Positions 42,051-55,167 of a DNA stretch of 64,000 nt are shown here, piece by piece; position 1 is the stretch's first letter, and each line of letters opens with the position of its first letter. The DNA lies in contig CM043965.1 of the NCBI GenBank assembly GCA_014529385.2, positions 10,902,412-10,966,411 of the forward strand, written 5' to 3'. The notes beneath the pieces were generated by a model. That model made no database searches. It was not told the origin of the DNA and saw only the letters and a program-made list of their open reading frames with translations. The stretch is from Adiantum capillus-veneris (taxonomy: Eukaryota; Streptophyta; Polypodiopsida; Polypodiales; Pteridaceae). The position numbers and the translations under genes are program-made.

Positions 42051-43672
42051 TGGAGAGGGGGAACGAGGTACACACCCAACACACAACACACAACACAAAT
42101 CCTCCCTATAACTCAGGGTATCCACAACACCCCTAACCTCTCAAATAACACCTCAAATTGGCTAATTTGCTCTAACAGACCCGCATTTGCACACAGAACA
42201 ACAATCTCCTACCCTGCAGAAACACCACTCAACATAAATGCACCTATACTGTTCAACTCACCCTTTCCGGCTCACAAAACACCCCAATTCTGCCCTCTTT
42301 GTAACACACTTCATGCTACAAGCATACCCTTCCGCAAGCATTGACAAGCACACAAAGAGCGAGAGAAAAAGAGGGGAATGGGGAGAAGCAACACGAGAAA
42401 GAGGGGCAAAAGGCTTATTAGTATTGCATATGGAGAGAATACAACCAAGTCTGCAGCTCCAATGGCAAGCTTCCAATACACAGGCTTGCAGGTCTTCAAA
42501 AAATGTCTATGGCAAAAAAGCTTTTAAAAGTTCACTTCTATCCCCTCTTATAGGGCTTGGCTAAGGCTAAAAAAGAGAAAAAAGAGAGCTATCAAACTCG
42601 TGCAATCAACAGAAGCCCATATTAGTATTTTGCTGCATTGTTAGCACTTAGTACACTTCATTTTTGGCAACTTTTGCATGGTGCGGCTCTTGGTTTTTTG
42701 TCCGCCTCGGCTCGGCCACCCACTCACTCTTTGAAACAGCTTTTGGGAATGCCTTTGAACACCGTCTCTCTTCCTCTTGCTCCACTAGTGGGACTGCCCT
42801 TTGTGGTGTGATATGCCCCTTGCTACTCCTAGGAACTTCCCTCTCTTGAACCCCATGAGATGCACCCCTTACCCTACCACTAGCAATATCGCTAGGGGGG
42901 GGGGGGGCGGGGGGGTTGCCTTTGAAAATTAAGGGGGAGCCCTCACAAGCGTGTAAACGACAGCCCGCGAGCACCATGTAATCAACTCAGCACACTGCAA
43001 CACCGTCGGCCCACCGGCCACCATCGCGCTAGCATGCCACTTTCTCAGCCAAAATTTGCCTCGCCACCTTCCCTTGCAGGGGCGCGCACCACCGCAACAC
43101 AGTGCCCAGCGGGCCGCCATATCCACACGCCAAGGTGAGCGCCCTTTCCACGATGAGAAACGATCATGCGTTCACGCCTCGGGTAATATAACCCAGGTTT
43201 CCGTTTCCACCACACGCATGTGGGTTATGGTCAACGCCACATGGTAGGTTGTGAGCAAGTGAGCCTTTTGAGGTGCCCTTTGAATGCCCAAAGATGTAAT
43301 TTTTTTTCTTTTTCACCTCCTTTGAAAGTGGTGCCACTTGTTGCTATCATATCCGATGATCAAACCGTGACATTGCCTCGAGAACTCTCCTTGCCAACTT
43401 TGATCCACATCAACCTTGCTCCCTTCAATCTTTGCATGGCTCGCCAATCAAGGCCGTGAAAAACAGGAAAAAGCAACTGGGTTGGTTCTCGAGCAATTGC
43501 CCCTACCTTCCGGCTTCTATAACTTCCCGCTCCGGGCTTCGTTTGACAAGCAGTCAACTCTTGCTAGCTCCAGACACTGGATAGAACCTTTTTGAAAGCT
43601 GTCAAAACCCCAAAAGGACCAGATGGCACGACTCCCCATGTGGTCAGGTGGGCACCAACCTAGCCCCCATCA
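42051..43672 (-). repeat. Element B 5' LTR (inferred limits)
   Basis: Only one copy is in the window, so the limits rest on TG at 42051 next to the primer site and TAGCCCCCATCA ending at 43672, which matches the D LTR end (AGCCCCCATCA). The 1622-bp length is close to the D LTR. On the minus strand a CCTATAAGAGGGG box lies at 42542-42554. Confidence 0.5.
42895..42915 (+). repeat. G-run (13 G, C, 7 G)
   Basis: A homopolymer-like G tract inside the inferred B LTR; could form a G-quadruplex or be length-variable. Confidence 0.8.
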
Positions 43673-45461
43673 AAATTTCAACTGGCCATAAACTACAATC
43701 CGTAGCTTTGATATGCAATCTGAAAAGACGTGTATGCTCTATAAATTGAGCACTATGTGTCTATACCCTGACATCCACTCGGCTCACCTGCTGTCCCCAG
43801 CTGCCCTATCCGGCAAGAATCTGTAACACACCGCAGCTTCAAACTCCAATATCTTGGGGCCGTAGCTCGATTTGATGAACCGTCTAGACCTGCTCCTTTA
43901 GCACTTCAAGCTCTACATTCTTGGACCCAAAGACTGCACCTTGCACCTCCTTCATCTGTTCCCCAAATTAGCCCCTTTTGGAGCCTTTTTTGGCCTATAA
44001 GCTGCATCAGCCATACATAATCACTGCTACCTATCAGTCCATGATCTTTACAGCTGTTGGTAGCCTACACATACCTGCCCATGCCATCTTCTACGATTGA
44101 CCAACTTTGGCTGTACCAACGTGTCCTAGGTGAGCTTTAGCTACAAATAGACAAGAGTCAAAGAAGGGGATGTAGATAGCTGGTCAACCATGTGGGAATA
44201 GATGTTGGGCAAGGATGAGGATGCAAAAGTACTATTGGAAGAGCTCATGCTACCATAGGGGAACCAATCTTGGGAGAAGAACAATAGGAAAGAACAACCC
44301 TACATGTTGTTATTGACAACCCTAGGGCACATCAACAATATGCTTTCCTTCAAGCACTTGCAAACTAGTCTCGCTTGGTGGGCCTTTGCCGTACATACTC
44401 TGATAGATTTTGGGGCGCAGCTGGTTAATTGGTTATTTGGTTCTGATTGTTGTCGCTTGGGTTTTGTTGTGGTGACACGAGAAAATGAGTAGAACCAATT
44501 GATAGGCACCAATAATAGCTCAACTTGAGACTTGATGATCATTAGGAAGAAGCAAGTTGTTTCCCATAGTGCTCCATATACGACAAAGGGCTACTAAAGA
44601 GGGTAATTGAATCGAGCAAAAGGGTTGCAACTTAGCCTACTTGGGTAGTTGTTTGCAAATTGCACCATTCAATCTAGTAATATCAACCATTTAGTCTTTA
44701 AATCGTGGAACCATCTTTGAGATACCCATCTTATTCTCAATTAAGCATAGTCAATTTTCCTTTATTTCAATATATAGGTTGAATTGCCACATTGTGAGAA
44801 AAGAAATGCATTCTATTTGATATAGAGATACAATGATCGAATTTGAGCATGCACTCATGAGCAAAACATATGGCTAAACTAAACTTAAGGAAGCTTTGAC
44901 AAACTCCAAAATACAAAAAGCATAAATAGAGTATAAATATTGAACCACGCTACTGACCTCATAATCGTGTGCGAATGTCATTCAATTATGCAAGTTGGAG
45001 GATAATGTTTGAATCAAGCTGCAAAAAACCAATGTGAATAGTTAAACATATCGTCTTGCAAAAATGAAACATCACATACTAAAACTGCAAAGTATTTAGT
45101 GCAGGTCATGCAGAGGTACCATACAAAAGTATGGTGGAGAGCTGGCACTGTGGTCTCTCCAAAATTTATAAGAAACAAAAGCCGTGCCCTGCCCCGTAGC
45201 ATTTATGTGTTGCGCCAAGAAAACACATAGTCATGGGGTGCTAGATACAGATAACGAACCTTGTAGTGTTGTTGAGCTGGAGTCACGCTTGTGCAATTGA
45301 AACGTCCAATGTTGTGTATATATGTCCGAACTACTGCCAACAAAAGGTATTAATGGAAAAGAACACGTCATGCTGGCATCACACGAACCTCCGTCACAAA
45401 GGAGCCAGTATCCATTGCATAAGTCCCTAGTTGCCAAAGATCTGGGATGTCCGTATCATTC
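43673..45461. other. No gene recognised
   Basis: I see no domain, repeat family or RNA gene here. Short frames exist on both strands without recognisable content. Confidence 0.5.
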
Positions 45462-45633
45462 GTCACCAAAACCAAAGGTTGACGACATCAACAGCCATGG
45501 AGCCGCTTAGCACGGCCTCAGACACTTGCACACGCTGCCGCAGAGACAAGGTGGCCTTCATCGAAACCATGTTCATCCCGTTGATCACTCTTTCTGCTTC
45601 TCTTCCTTGCTCTGCTATCAAGGACAAGTCTCA
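45462..45633 (-). other. Exon-like open stretch, unknown
   Basis: One minus-strand frame stays open for about 57 codons and has natural-looking composition (IAEQGREAERVINGMNMV, then ATLSLRQRVQVSEAVLSG). No start codon or family is recognised. It could be an exon remnant; it lies downstream, in the same orientation, of the Fic fragment. Confidence 0.25.
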
Positions 45634-45719
45634 GAGAGGATTGAAGCCACATCAAGCAACATTTTTCCAATAGAAGAAGAAAACCAGTCAAGAATATGCA
45701 ACCACAAGAGCTGATGTAG

Positions 45720-46936
45720 AACTTCCTTTATTCCAACATTTGCTCGAGAGGATTCTTGTTTGCAGGATCCTTACTTTTCAAAGCACTGAGACTTGATTTC
45801 TGCTAGGTATTGGGTGGATCACCTGGTACAAATCGTCTACACAGAGGATAATGTTGAGTGGATTATCTCGCGCAGATTGTCTGTGCAGAGGACAAAGTTG
45901 TGTGCGCGATCCTGTTTATAAAGCTGTGGAGTAGCTGTTTATTTTTATGTAGTCCACGCAAGTGTTGAATCAAGCAGGCAATTCTAGCTGCTTAAATGCT
46001 GAATAAAGCTGACAATTCTAGCTACCGTTTACTTTTATTTCGACGCTTGATTATGCTTGTTGATTTTGAGACTGCCGATCTTGGATAAGAGCAATGTCTT
46101 AGATCATGCCAAGGGTCTAGATGTGGGCTCAAGAAACCACGAAAGCACCTTAGGCTCACCAAGTGAATATTGGTTGCTCTTGGGCACTGCAAAAATAGCT
46201 CGCGTCCTGCTTGCCACGTTGCTTGCCAACGGCACCCCCTTATTCTCTGCGCTTCCCACCTTCTTTTACTCATCAACTCCCATAGTTGTTGCTTCTTCTA
46301 CTGCTCACCAACAACCAGCATCACCTCCTCTCTTCTGCACCTTTGCTCTGTCATCCCAGTTACAACTTATGTGCATCCCCACTGCACCCTTTAGTCGCTG
46401 CTCATCGGCTTTTTTTATTTCGTTTGCAGAAGACGCCCTCCTTCCATGCTCTCCTTCTCTATTCTCCCAGCCTGTCCATGACCGACATCCACCTCCTAGA
46501 CTACGAACTCTTGCATCTTTTGTTTCTTTCTTGCTTTGCTTGCCGACCTTGCCCTACTCATGCTTGCCATACAGTGCCCAACCCTCCTTGTCAATAGCTC
46601 GCGCTGGGGGTCGTCATCCTCTCTAATCCTAATGCTTGGCTTTGTCGGTCCGTTCTTGCAGACCAACGAGCATTGTATGTCGCCTTTTAACTGCAAGTCG
46701 GCTTCATGCTTTCTACCTACATACTTAGCTAGCCATTCTGGCTGCCATTCACTTTTATTACGTCGCTTAATTAGGCTTGTTTTTTGTTAAAGATTGTTGA
46801 TCTTGGACAAAAGCAATGGCTTAGATCATGCCAAGCGGTTGGATGTGGGCTCAAGAAATCACGAAAGCATCTTAGGCTCACCAAGTAAAAAAGTAGTGAG
46901 AAAAAACATCCTAGGCTACTCGAGATGGAAATCCTC
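45720..46936. other. No gene recognised apart from two repeat copies
   Basis: Contains two copies of a roughly 130-bp segment (46030-46170, 46740-46890) described separately. Plus-strand frames at 46057-46626 are Ser/Leu/Pro-rich and look like chance frames. Confidence 0.45.
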
Positions 46937-47575
46937 TCACCCCTTCTGAGTTTCAAGTGCTTGAAAGAACCTTTTCCACCCAACAAACACGCCTTCAATG
47001 ATGAGGGCACTGAAGTCACTGGGAAAACCAAATGAGCATGCAGCAGATTCGTTGGTGAAGAGAGGGGAGCCATCCCCTTGAACCCCAAACTTTTGCGGAG
47101 ATTGCACAGTTTGGAAGCAGTCATAGTAGAAGATTGCATTCACAAAGGATGGGAAATCAAGCCCAAGGTCTGGGGAATCCACAAAAAGAACATTGGGAAA
47201 AGGCATTACACTTTGAAGCAAAAAAGTTTCCTGCCACATCTACCATTTCCATTGATGAAAGGATGAATATTTTCAAATCCAAGAAAGAAAGAGCCCCCAA
47301 GCTTTAGAAGTAGTTCAATTCTTGCCTTGTGATTGATTCTGCCTTTGTCTCCTTCATCCTTGAGGCGTGCAAGCTCTGACTCAACTCTTTCTAAGAGACT
47401 TTGCATCACCGACGACACCTTTGTTGGCCACATGAAGCCCATGCTCATCTTCTATTGCCACATACACGACCATGGCCATGCGATTTGAGTTGTGGGCAAA
47501 GGCTTGGATCATGCCAAGTGGCCACCTGTGGGCTCAAAGATCCAGAAAAGGACCTTTGGCTCACCAAGTAATCAC
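46030..47575 (-). repeat. Three dispersed copies of a ~130-bp segment
   Basis: Copies at about 46030-46170, 46740-46890 and 47460-47575 share GATCATGCCAAG, ATGTGGGCTCAAGAAA (variant in the third) and CTTAGGCTCACCAAGT. Spacing is about 710-720 bases. The third lies just upstream, on the minus strand, of the Fic fragment. The minus strand of the copies reads LGEPKVL-like in one frame. Confidence 0.65.
46937..47448 (-). pseudogene. Fic-domain protein fragment, frameshifted
   Basis: 47206-47448 encodes KVSSVMQSLLERVESELARL, then IELLLKLGGSFFLGFENIHP and FINGNGRCGR; HPFINGNGR (47239-47265) matches the Fic signature HPFx-D/E/N-GNGR with its catalytic His. After GNGRCGR the sense shifts to the 46937-47239 frame (LLQSVMPFPNVLFVD), consistent with an indel in a T-run near 47225. 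Fic enzymes usually transfer AMP to protein hydroxyls. No complete gene is visible; introns cannot be excluded. Host-derived, not a transposon gene. Confidence 0.6.
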
Positions 47576-47679
47576 GAAGGAATCATTTCGTAATTCAAAT
47601 TTCTCACTAAGATATCTAAGGAGATTAAGGCTCAATCAACATCTGTTAAGCAAAATGAGCACTAGCGAACGGAAAGGAA

Positions 47680-48000
47680 GTGAAGAATACGTATCCTATT
47701 TTCCATATAGGTGAGATGCTTGATCAACTACATGGAGCAAAGATGTTCATAAGGATCGATCTTTGCTCATGCTATCATCAAATCCAAATTCAAGATATTG
47801 ACATTTGCAAAATTGTCTTTAACACTCGCTATGGCTACTATGAGCTCACAATCACGGCTTTTGGTCTTATGAATGCTTCTGTAACTTTTAATCGCTTGAT
47901 GAAAGAGTTTTTTGAAGAATTCTTGGATGACTTTGTCTTAATATTGAAGATGCTACTTGGGAAGAGGAAGAAACACTTTTCAAGCACTATCCCAACCTAA
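47680..48000 (+). pseudogene. Gypsy RT fragment, plus strand
   Basis: MLDQLHGAKMFIRIDLCSCYHQI carries the first catalytic Asp region; ITAFGLMNASVTFNRLM and EFLDDFVLI the Asp pair. It resembles the RTs of C and F. Isolated, with no LTR seen. Confidence 0.8.
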
Positions 48001-48049
48001 TGTTGAGATGAGGGCATCTCAATTTCTAAGTTGGAGAGGTTGTGGCATT

Positions 48050-49070
48050 CATTTGTTACAAAATATCATCCCTTTGGTGTGTGGTACCCTTCTTAACAAC
48101 CATTGTAAAATCAAGCTCCAGTAAAAGGAAGAACCATCTTACTATTTTGCTTGTATTACATGGTTTATTAATTAGATGAGGAGTGCTTGGTGATCCATAA
48201 AGAACACAAACTTGTTTGTTAAGAGATGTTTAAACTTTTTTATAGCATAAAACATTTTGAGTCCTCCTCTTTCTATTGTGAACTATTTCTTTTCAATCGT
48301 ATTCAATTGCCTGCTAGTATAGGAGATAGGAAAGTCCATGGTTCCATCTCTTGAATGTGTTAATATACTATGAAAAGCATCAACATGCGCATAAAAAAAA
48401 TTATTATAGTAAAGATTTTGCAAGATTGGAGCAGAAGATAAAGCTTGCTTAAGATTTAGAAAACTCTTTGAATTATTTAGTTCAAAAACATTATGTGAAC
48501 AAGCCATAGATGGGTTTGGAAATCACAACGTATATGAAGATGAATCTCCAATAATATCCACAATGTCCCATGAAAGCTTGAACTTCCTTGACATTAGTAG
48601 GTCTAGGCATTGCAATGACCTCCTACTTTTTTTATATCTGTAGCAATTTTGTTTTTGGAGACTATATGTCTTATGAATTTTGCCTTGTCGAGCTAGAATA
48701 CATATTTTTTAGGATTTAACAAAATCCCATATAGGTAGTGTTTCGTAAAGACTTTCTTGAGATGCTCAAAGTAATCCATTTATTTGGATGAATGTTCACA
48801 TAAGTCATCCATGTAAACTTCTAAGAAGTTTTGTAGATACTCCTTGAAAGCATGACTAACGAGCCTTTGGAATGTTGCTAGAGCATTTGTCAACCCAAAA
48901 GGCATGACACTATATGTGAATATGCCCCACTCTATAACAAAATCCATTTTATGTTGATCTTTTGGATCAATGGCTAGCTGGTTATAGCCTGAGAATCCAT
49001 TTAAGAAGCTTTATGCTTCCTTTCCAGCTACTCTTTTTAGAACATGATTCATTGAGAGATACACCTCCCC
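48050..49070 (-). pseudogene. Gypsy RT-RNase H fragment, minus strand, A-like
   Basis: Across many stops the minus strand encodes TFQRLVSHAFKEYL, a YMDDLCEHS catalytic segment, RHIVSKNKIATD, then 48283-48507 with SAPILQNLYYNNFFYAHVDA and MDFPISYTSRQLN, and finally LINKPCNTSKIVRWF. The order and wording resemble element A RT, but this copy keeps the Asp pair that A has lost. Confidence 0.75.
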
Positions 49071-49319
49071 AAGGATCTATGCAAGAATTATAAAATTTAC
49101 ACTTTCATAACAATTTTAATATACATCAAAGTGAAAAAGAAAAAATATAGGAGAGGAGTTCTCAACACCCAACCTAGCATGGATTTCAAGCCATGAGCCA
49201 GCGGACTACGTCCAGAGCTACCTAACGACTAGTGCTATCCTTGGATGTGTATGAATGAAAGCGTACTCAAGAGAATGACCAAGTGGAGGGTGAATATTTG
49301 TGTACACCGCATTGTGGAT

Positions 49320-49320
<1 letters not shown>
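49071..49320. other. No gene recognised
   Basis: Short spacer between the gypsy fragment and the TA microsatellite; no features seen. Confidence 0.5.
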
Positions 49321-50660
<1,340 letters not shown>

Positions 50661-50665
50661 AAGCT

Positions 50666-50781
<116 letters not shown>

Positions 50782-51143
50782 ATGCATTGCACAACAAGTT
50801 TCTCCATGTCCAAGACTTTCCATGCCTTTTCATGCTTCACCCTCCTCCACAGCTACCTTGCTCCATGAATTTGATACCAGTATGAGGGACGGGAGACTAG
50901 CACATGCACATGCACATCTCTATCCAATCGTGCCTAATATAGGCCCTTGGTGTGCTAAATATAGGTCGCTTTACCGCATGTGTTTCTTGGCCCTTGGCTT
51001 GGCCCATCTTACGCTAGGCCTGATAGGTTTGGTGCCCTCCTGTAGAAATCTACCAACCATGTGACATATACCATTATTTTCAGCCTCTAAGTGCCTTTGT
51101 TATGTGGAAATGAGAAATACCCACAAACCCCTATTGTAGTGCG

Positions 51144-51480
51144 GGTATGTGTGTGTGTGTGTGTGGCAATTGTCAAACATCTAGGTTACCTAGAATAAGT
51201 TTGTAGGTATGTATGTTCCTAGAAGATGTGGGATAAGTATGTATGTATGTATATGTCTATGTATATCTATATGTATCTATGTACATAGGTATGTGCATAT
51301 GTATGTATTCATGTATGCACATATGTATGTATATATGTACGTTTGTATGTGTTTGTATTTTTGTATATATGTATGTTTGTATGTGTTTGTATTTCTGTAT
51401 ATATGTATGTGTGTGTGTTTATGCATATTTATGTATGCATGCATGTATTTATGTATTCCTGTATCTACGTATATATTGAT
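51144..51480. repeat. Degenerate GTAT/GT-rich tract
   Basis: A GTGTGTGTGTGTG run near 51148-51164 and then 51200-51480 in which GTATGTAT-type words dominate with many changes: an old, decayed microsatellite. Confidence 0.85.
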
Positions 51481-52094
51481 GAGGCAAAAAGAAATTCCAA
51501 AGGGGTGGCCCTGCCTCTATGGATCTGAAGGATGATTAGACATTACGGGTGCTAATACACCCACACCAAGAAACAAGGACACCACCTAGCCAAGGAGTAG
51601 ACTAAGACGTGCTACAAGATGAAAGAAAAGAAATATGAACCTACTTTGATTGATAGGAGGAGAATTCTCAAGCACCACAACAAAAGATGAAACTAGAGAG
51701 AACCTGCGTGCCCTTAGCTCTTAGTACAACATGTGTGCCCCCTTGTGGAGAGGATACACTCTTTTATAAGAAAATGGAAGCTATGGTTAGATTAGGCTAA
51801 GCATGGTTTATTTGAGAGAGGTAGGGAAAATGAGAAAAACGAGAGTGTTTTTTGTGCTTTAAAACCAACCCCTAAAGTCAAAAAAGAAATTTGAAGTATT
51901 TCTTGCATGTCATGTAATGAAAAGGTTTCGATTCTCATTCTAAAGTTAAAAAGGGTTGCTCTTCACTATCCAAACTTTTTATTTTGAACAAAGAAAGCTT
52001 AAAGTTTTGGATTTTTAAGCTATAGAATTGAAGAAAATTTTGTTTTGTTTCGTGTTTTTGCTGTGCTCATAATTGTGGAGAAGAATTGTACAAC
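51481..52094. other. No gene recognised
   Basis: Nothing beyond short AT-rich frames. Confidence 0.5.
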
Positions 52095-52185
52095 CAATCA
52101 GTCAAGAAGGCCGAGACATGATTTATGCAGTAAAGAAGTTTGGGCATTATGTGATGGAAAATAAGTTCACATTTTTGTAAAAATA
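52095..52185 (+). pseudogene. Short RNase H fragment, plus strand
   Basis: RDMIYAVKKFGHYVMENKFTF corresponds to the AVKKFRHYLLANKFTFF segment of element A RNase H. About 30 residues only. Confidence 0.6.
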
Positions 52186-53330
52186 GAGGCTGCATGTAGT
52201 CGATCAAGTAACCCATCAATCTTAGGTAATTCATACTTATTCTTGACTATTACCTGATTTAATCCACAATAGTCAGTACAAAGACACGGAGTACTGTCCT
52301 TCTTCCGATTAAGAAGAACAGGAGTACTCTATGAGAAACACTAGATCAAATGAAACTTTGGTCAAGAAGTTGAGCTAGCTGCTCTTTCAACTTTGCAAAT
52401 CTCGGTACCGATATCTTGTATGACCTTCAAACAATTGGTTGAGCTCTTGGGATAAGCTCGATTGTATGATCAACTTCATGCTTAGGTGGTAACTGTGCAA
52501 GTTCAATAGGAAACACATCATTAAATTCAGTAAGCCAATTGAGGTCCATGTATTTTTGACTTCTTCTCTAAGCTTTACAACGTAAACCCTCTCAATATTT
52601 CTATAGCCTTTTAGCAGCTTAATAAAATTTACAAGATGAAGTTTAGCTTGTCCTCATTTTCCAGTAATCGTAACCCTAGAGTTGTGATCATTTACAAAAG
52701 TCAATGAAGCATGTTCAAAATGTAAGTGAGCATCATTCTTATTAAGTCAATCCATAGCTAAATTCTGTCATAAACTACTATGGGTAAGACTCTAAAATGA
52801 CCATACAAAACAAAATTCAAGTCACGCACAAAAGTAGAAGATTTAACTTTCCTAACCGTAGCTAATTCCACTGCAAAGTCAATATTAGGATATTTGGGTA
52901 GAATGACGATTTTATTGCATTTAGGAGAGATGAAAGAATGTGTACTTCTAGAATCAACCAATTTAAGATAAAATGTTTCCTTTGGTACTCTGTTTGAGCC
53001 TAAATTACTAAAAAATTGTTCATTAACTCCTCGATGTTCGATTGTAGCATGAACATATGTATTTGCTTGATTTTCATTGTCTCGAGCAACTTGAGCTCTG
53101 TTGGCTTGAGTTGTCCTTAGGATCGTTGGTTTCTTCCTTCTTCTCTTGAACGAGGTGGCCAATTGAAGTTATTACCATTGTTGTTGTTGGGTGATTCATT
53201 CCTCACAAAAGGTAGATTCTTTGGTCTAAAATTTCCTTGGTTTTGAGGTGGTCTCTGATTTTGGTTGAAGTTCTGTTGAGTTGTAGGTGGTCTTGAAATT
53301 CATGAAATTCCAAGCTGGGTTCTACTTCTT
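52186..53330 (-). pseudogene. Gypsy gag-protease-RT fragment, minus strand
   Basis: 52758-53162 holds a retropepsin whose active-site Gly is Arg (KLVDSRSTHSFIS). Further along the minus strand, across stops, are HTIELIPRAQPIV and FAKLKEQLAQLLDQSFI (RT entry) and TDYCGLNQVIVKNKYELPKI (RT palm start), ending near 52186. An Asn/Gln/Pro-rich gag tail precedes it to about 53330. Confidence 0.75.
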
Positions 53331-54699
53331 GGCCTCATGATTATCTGCTAATCATGTATAACATGAGTCATTAAACGAATAATCTTCGGACTGATAGTTA
53401 GGATCAATACAAGTGTAACAAAGGTAACCCCATCTAACCTTCATACGCAAATTTCTCTATTGTGAATTTATGGATCTTGACAACATTGTCATAGTGACCT
53501 ATGTTGTTACATTGAGAATTTCCACGGCTTCTCGGACTCCCCTACCTCAAAAATTTCCTCGACAACCTATGTTCTCTCTCTGCAATTTATTTTGTTCATG
53601 CAATTGGTGGTTACCTCTTCCTCAACCACCTCCATGCCTTGTACTGCGTTTAATCAAGAAATGAGAGGGACAAAAGGATGAAAACCCTTAAATTTAAAGG
53701 CAATTCTCAATTCTATCTCTTATTTAGTACACAATTTTAGTGGCTTACGGGCTTTTGTAGCTAAACTAGCGATTTTTTAACCCTTGAATCTAAAGGCATA
53801 CTCTAAATCTATCCAATTTTACATATTCTAGCCAGTAACTTCACATGTTGCTCGTTTTTTATGACACTAGTGACACTAACATACATTTCATAGCAAGTCT
53901 ACCTACAAAATTGTTGGCCACTTCATATGATTGTTGGAAAATACAAGAGGGCTCTATGGTGTTGGCAACATGTGTCAAATGTGGAACATTGCATCACTTT
54001 CAAGTATCAGGTGTGACTCATGCAATAATCAAGCAACCAAGTCCTTCTTAGTGGCATGGTTGCTTGGCCCATATGAGCTAGAATAGAATGAAAGCATGCC
54101 ATTTGGATTATGTACCACACTTGATCGTTTCTAACTTTGACCTTGGTTAGCACTGCGTTTATGGCAGGTAGTCTAAATCAGCCCATAAGAAGGCAAAGCA
54201 AGGTATAGCATTAAATGTTCAAAGAAGCAGAACACAATTTTGGAAAAAGATTCAAGACATACAACGAATCTAAGTCAACAAACAAACATTGAGTCACCAT
54301 TGCAAGAAAAAGAGACACATCGGAAAGGATTACTACACTTTCGAAAGAATACAAAAAGACAACACAAAAAATGAAAACAAGAAGGAAGAGGGACAGAAGG
54401 ATGAAAACCCTTATATTTAAAGGCATGTTCTAAATCTATCCAATTTTTGCACATTTAGAGATGATGCAACGCGAAAGGTTGGGTATTATGCAATGGCTCA
54501 AAGAGCAAGTGCTTGGTGCATTTAAAAAATGGTTGGATTTCGTTGAGAATCATATAAAACTTAAACCAATCAATCAAATAAACAACTTAAACTTGTCCAC
54601 CATATTTATTATTGAATTGGACTTTGCATAGCTAAGACCATATTATTAACTAGATGCATGGGTTAGAATACATTTTGGTTCTATTGCTGCAACAAACTT
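53331..54699. other. No gene recognised; short dispersed repeats
   Basis: A GAGGGACAAAAGGATGAAAA/CCCTTAAATTTAAAGG block (53666-53705) recurs at 54388-54425, and CTAAATCTATCCAATTTT recurs near 53800 and 54430. No coding sequence supported. Confidence 0.5.
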
Positions 54700-55167
54700 A
54701 GTCCAAAAACCCATCTTAGGAGTCCTTGTACTTGGGCACTGAGCATGGTGAGATCAACCATGGGCATGATGGCCCATGGGGGGATTTTGGGTGCTTACTT
54801 GACAATGGGTACGATGACTCATGGGACCACTAATGCTCATAGTATTTGTTGCACTATTTCACTATCCAGTATGTAGGTTTTGCCTGGCAACCATAATGCC
54901 GACTTGGGCAGTCTACAACAACTGCACATTTTTAGTCCAAAAACCCATCTTAGGAGTCCTTGTACTTGGGCACTGAGCATGGTGAGATCAGCCATGGGCA
55001 TGATGGCCCATGGGGGGATTTTGGGTGCTTACTTGACAATGGGTACGATGACTCATGGGACCACTAATGCTCACAGTATTTGTTGCACTATTTCACTATC
55101 CAGTATGTAGGTTTTGCCTAGCAACCATAATGCCAACTTGGGCAGTCTACAACAACTGCAAATTTTT
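54700..55167 (+). repeat. 234-bp tandem duplication
   Basis: AGTCCAAAAACCCATCTTAG begins at 54700 and again at 54934. The two units differ at only a few positions (for example CAACC/CAGCC), so the duplication is recent. No gene is evident in it. Confidence 0.92.

Larger units (their letters stand above)
13855..43672 (-). mobile_element. Element B: Tat-like Ty3/gypsy retrotransposon, host of the nest
   Basis: Minus-strand coding runs from gag at 42006 through protease and RT to 38745, is interrupted by element C, and resumes at 14873 with the second RNase H and integrase until element A interrupts it at 13854. The RT/RNase H reading frame resumes when C and one TACTT copy are left out, which proves continuity. 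The 5' LTR (about 42051-43672) is on the right; the rest of integrase and the 3' LTR lie beyond A, outside the window. Many frame breaks make it the oldest element here. A DGG protease motif and an extra RNase H place it near the Tat group. Confidence 0.75.

Noticed and set aside
46057-46626. 189-codon plus-strand frame rich in Ser, Leu and Pro
   Set aside because: Low-complexity composition, no start context or domain, and overlaps repeat copies read on the other strand.
51209-51535. Cys/Tyr/Met-rich frames resembling a small membrane protein
   Set aside because: Encoded by a decayed GTAT repeat tract; composition follows the repeat in all frames.
54880-55110. 76-codon frame
   Set aside because: Spans the junction of the 234-bp tandem duplication; no homology and no context.
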